From contig NZ_JACHTC010000015.1 of assembly GCF_014145635.1 (NCBI RefSeq), forward strand, positions 16,563 to 80,562: a DNA stretch of 64,000 bases. Direction: 5' to 3'. The notes beneath the pieces were generated by a model. It was not told the DNA's origin, did not search any database, and worked only from the letters and a program-made list of their open reading frames with translations. Shown here piece by piece: positions 63,101 through 64,000 of this stretch. Source of the DNA: Myroides sp. WP-1 (lineage in GTDB: Bacteria > Bacteroidota > Bacteroidia > Flavobacteriales > Flavobacteriaceae). Made by a program: the position numbers and the translations under genes. Positions within the stretch are counted from its first letter, which is position 1, and each line of letters starts with the position of its first letter.

Positions 63101-63586
63101 CCATACTGTTTCCATGTATTTTGGCTTATAGGTTACGTAAGGATCATTCATATCCACCCAGTATCCCATTTGCTGTGTTAATTCATTCCACAAGTCAGTA
63201 TAACGCATTACTGTGCGCTTACATGCTTGGTTATATTCTTCGATGGTGATTTTAACCCCGATATCTTCTTTCGTAATCCCTAATTCTTTCTCTGTCCCTA
63301 ATTCAACAGGCAATCCATGCGTATCCCAACCTGCTTTACGCTTTACTTGGAACCCCTTTTGTGTTTTATATCGACAAAAAATATCTTTAATCGTACGAGC
63401 CATTACGTGGTGAATACCAGGTTTACCATTTGCTGAAGGTGGTCCTTCAAAAAACACAAAAGGCTTATTATCCTCTCTTGTACTAATACTTTTTTCGAAT
63501 ATGGATTGTTCTTTCCAAAACTCTAGCATCTCTGATGCTACACCTGACATGTCAAGATTCTTATATTCTGTAAATTTAGTGCTCAT
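60182..63586 (-). CDS. ileS: Isoleucine-tRNA ligase
   Basis: Charges tRNA-Ile. 1134 aa, the long type. Class I HIGH motif in PPSANGKPGIHHVMA, KMSKS in LDKNGLKMSKSLGNTIDP, editing domain with AWTTTPWTLPSNTALTVGP, and DPYVTYKPKYMETVWWLLKQ in the catalytic core. The anticodon domain contains LSELNTLVQKVDEFYAEYEP. The start MSTKFTEYKNLDMSGVASEM is plain. It is read first in a chain with the DksA-like gene. Confidence 0.97.
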   Translation of the reverse strand: MSTKFTEYKNLDMSGVASEMLEFWKEQSIFEKSISTREDNKPFVFFEGPPSANGKPGIHHVMARTIKDIFCRYKTQKGFQVKRKAGWDTHGLPVELGTEKELGITKEDIGVKITIEEYNQACKRTVMRYTDLWNELTQQMGYWVDMNDPYVTYKPKYMETVWWLLKQIYDKNLLYKGYTIQPYSPKAGTGLSSHEINQPGAYKDVTDTTIVAQFKAIEATLPAFLQGFGTIHFLAWTTTPWTLPSNTALTVGPKIEYALVKSFNQYTGEPIQVILAKPLVGKQFAGKFVAVETEAEVDAYQEGDKKIPYFVVKDFKGSDLVGIKYEQLLPYTLPYQNPENAFRVIAGDFVTTEDGTGIVHTAPTFGADDAKVAKEATPEVPAMLILDAEGNPVPLVDLQGRFVKEMGEELGGKYVKNEYYDEGTAPERSVDVEIAIKLKEENKAFKVEKYVHSYPHCWRTNKPVLYYPLDSWFIKITEVKDRMFELNETINWKPKATGEGRFGNWLKNANDWNLSRSRYWGIPLPIWRTEDKTEEMIIGSVEQMMAEIAKSQQAGFQQNNPYEGFVVGDMSEENYDKIDLHKNVVDAIVLVSPSGKPMYRESDLIDVWFDSGAMPYAQWHYPFENKELVDQNGAYPADFIAEGVDQTRGWFYTLHAIATLVFDTKAYKNVVSNGLVLDKNGLKMSKSLGNTIDPFETLAEHGPDATRWYMISNANPWDNLKFDLEGITEVRRKFFGTLYNTYNFFALYANIDGFNYSEAEVPLKDRPEIDRWILSELNTLVQKVDEFYAEYEPTRAARAITEFVTENLSNWYVRLCRRRFWKGEYAQDKIAAYQTLYTCLITVAKLGAPIAPFFMERLYRDLTLATKQENVESVHLADFPKFDASFVDAGLESRMHKAQIISSLVLSLRKKEMIKVRQPLQRIMIPILDENQRLEIQAVEDLIKAEVNVKEIELLDDASGILVKQIKPNFKTLGPRFGKDMGLIAKEIQNFTQDNINEIEKNGEIVLNLTEKSIILTLSDVEITSQDIEGWLVANDGGITVALDITITEQLRKEGIARELINRIQNIRKDCGFEVTDKVKVTLQDVVEIREAVLANEDYIKSETLTHTLEFVDTLENGVDVEFDELKTRVLILK

Positions 63587-63723
63587 CGTTATTATTCTAC
63601 TATTTTTTAATCAATTGGGCGAATTTACGCATTTTCATTTAATTACATACCAAATAATTGCTACTAAAAAGAGCAAAAATTGACTGTTTTTTGTTGTTTG
63701 TGAGATTGGATGGTTGTTTTTTT
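63587..63723. other. Upstream region of ileS
   Basis: AT-rich DNA that should carry the ileS promoter on the minus strand. No clear TAnnTTTG box or T-box-like structure is seen by eye. It runs into the octamer repeat. Confidence 0.4.
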
Positions 63724-63970
63724 GGTGAGACGGTGAGGTGATGAGGTGATGAGATGATGAGATGATGAGATGGTGAGATGGTGAGGTGATGAGATGGTGA
63801 GGTGATGAGATGGTGAGGTGATGAGATGGTGAGGTGATGAGATGGTGAGGTGATGAGATGGTGAGATGGTGAGATGGTGAGATGGTGAGATGGTAAGGTG
63901 ATGAGATGATGAGATGGTGAGGCGGTGAGATGGTGAGGTGAGGTGAGGTGATGGTGAGATGGTGAGATGA
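63724..63970. repeat. Octamer minisatellite GRTGAGRT
   Basis: About 31 units of 8 bp, chiefly GGTGAGGT and GATGAGAT alternating, with runs of GGTGAGAT. The plus strand is almost free of C. Because 8 is not a multiple of 3 and the unit has no stop on the minus strand, all three minus frames read open (Ser-Pro-His-Leu repeats); these are not genes. The simple stretch at 27030 is of the same kind. Confidence 0.9.
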
Positions 63971-64000
63971 GCAAACCTCACGCAAATACCTCCTTCAACA

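Noticed and set aside
63635..63985. Three overlapping minus-strand frames reading Ser-Pro-His-Leu repeats
   Set aside because: They are the three phases of an octamer repeat without stop codons; no signal for translation.

Overview
The window is low-GC DNA from a member of the Bacteroidota, most likely a Flavobacteriaceae species and plausibly Myroides or a close relative. The signs are -7 promoter boxes of the Bacteroidota type TAnnTTTG in front of many genes, very few Shine-Dalgarno sites, many lipoproteins with a short lipobox, TonB-dependent receptors with N-terminal carboxypeptidase-like domains, and the gene repertoire. The genus is inferred, not proven.

Layout. 1-4500: the 3' end of a complex I operon (nuoL partial, nuoM, nuoN). 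4573-10358: an accessory region with three tandem cassettes, each a small structured RNA plus a near-identical 81-codon gene, then a 116-bp direct repeat enclosing a broken ABC exporter fragment and a TonB-type receptor. 10359-12863: the ferrous iron operon feoA-feoB-small Cys-rich protein. 13057-21803: SCO1-like copper chaperone, M13 peptidase, dCMP deaminase with S41 protease, TerB-like protein, fructose-1,6-bisphosphatase, GNAT acetyltransferase and aspartokinase. 21931-31403: uncharacterised and lipoprotein genes, including a broken and an intact YwqK-like copy, a 1136-aa outer-membrane protein, a 2H phosphoesterase, a CsaA-like protein, DUF2891 and a four-gene lipoprotein/membrane cluster. 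31578-36173: metG, a secreted protein gene split by an in-frame TGA, and an aldo/keto reductase. 36307-46487: a large TonB receptor, a DUF3108/tryptophan dioxygenase/M23 peptidase/pgi operon, and hppD-hmgA for tyrosine breakdown. 46707-50752: patatin-Omp85 protein and uvrC. 50945-57458: two modules, each a lipoprotein divergent from a membrane-anchored AraC-type regulator. 57486-63586: folate cyclo-ligase, AstE-like deacylase, lspA, a DksA-like protein and ileS. 63724-63970: an octamer minisatellite.

The strongest candidate for something undescribed is the 4.7-7.2 kb array. Three leaders have diverged almost completely, yet each keeps an RNA with an invariant 49-nt core closed by a helix whose sequence differs in every copy while its pairing is kept. 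The 81-codon genes that follow are about 98% identical. The second candidate is the pair of lipoprotein/AraC modules, whose shared divergent promoter regions carry boxes phased at about 20 bp.

The rest is mostly housekeeping: respiration, iron uptake, aromatic amino acid breakdown, aminoacyl-tRNA synthesis, DNA repair and envelope functions. Strong hairpin terminators separate most units.
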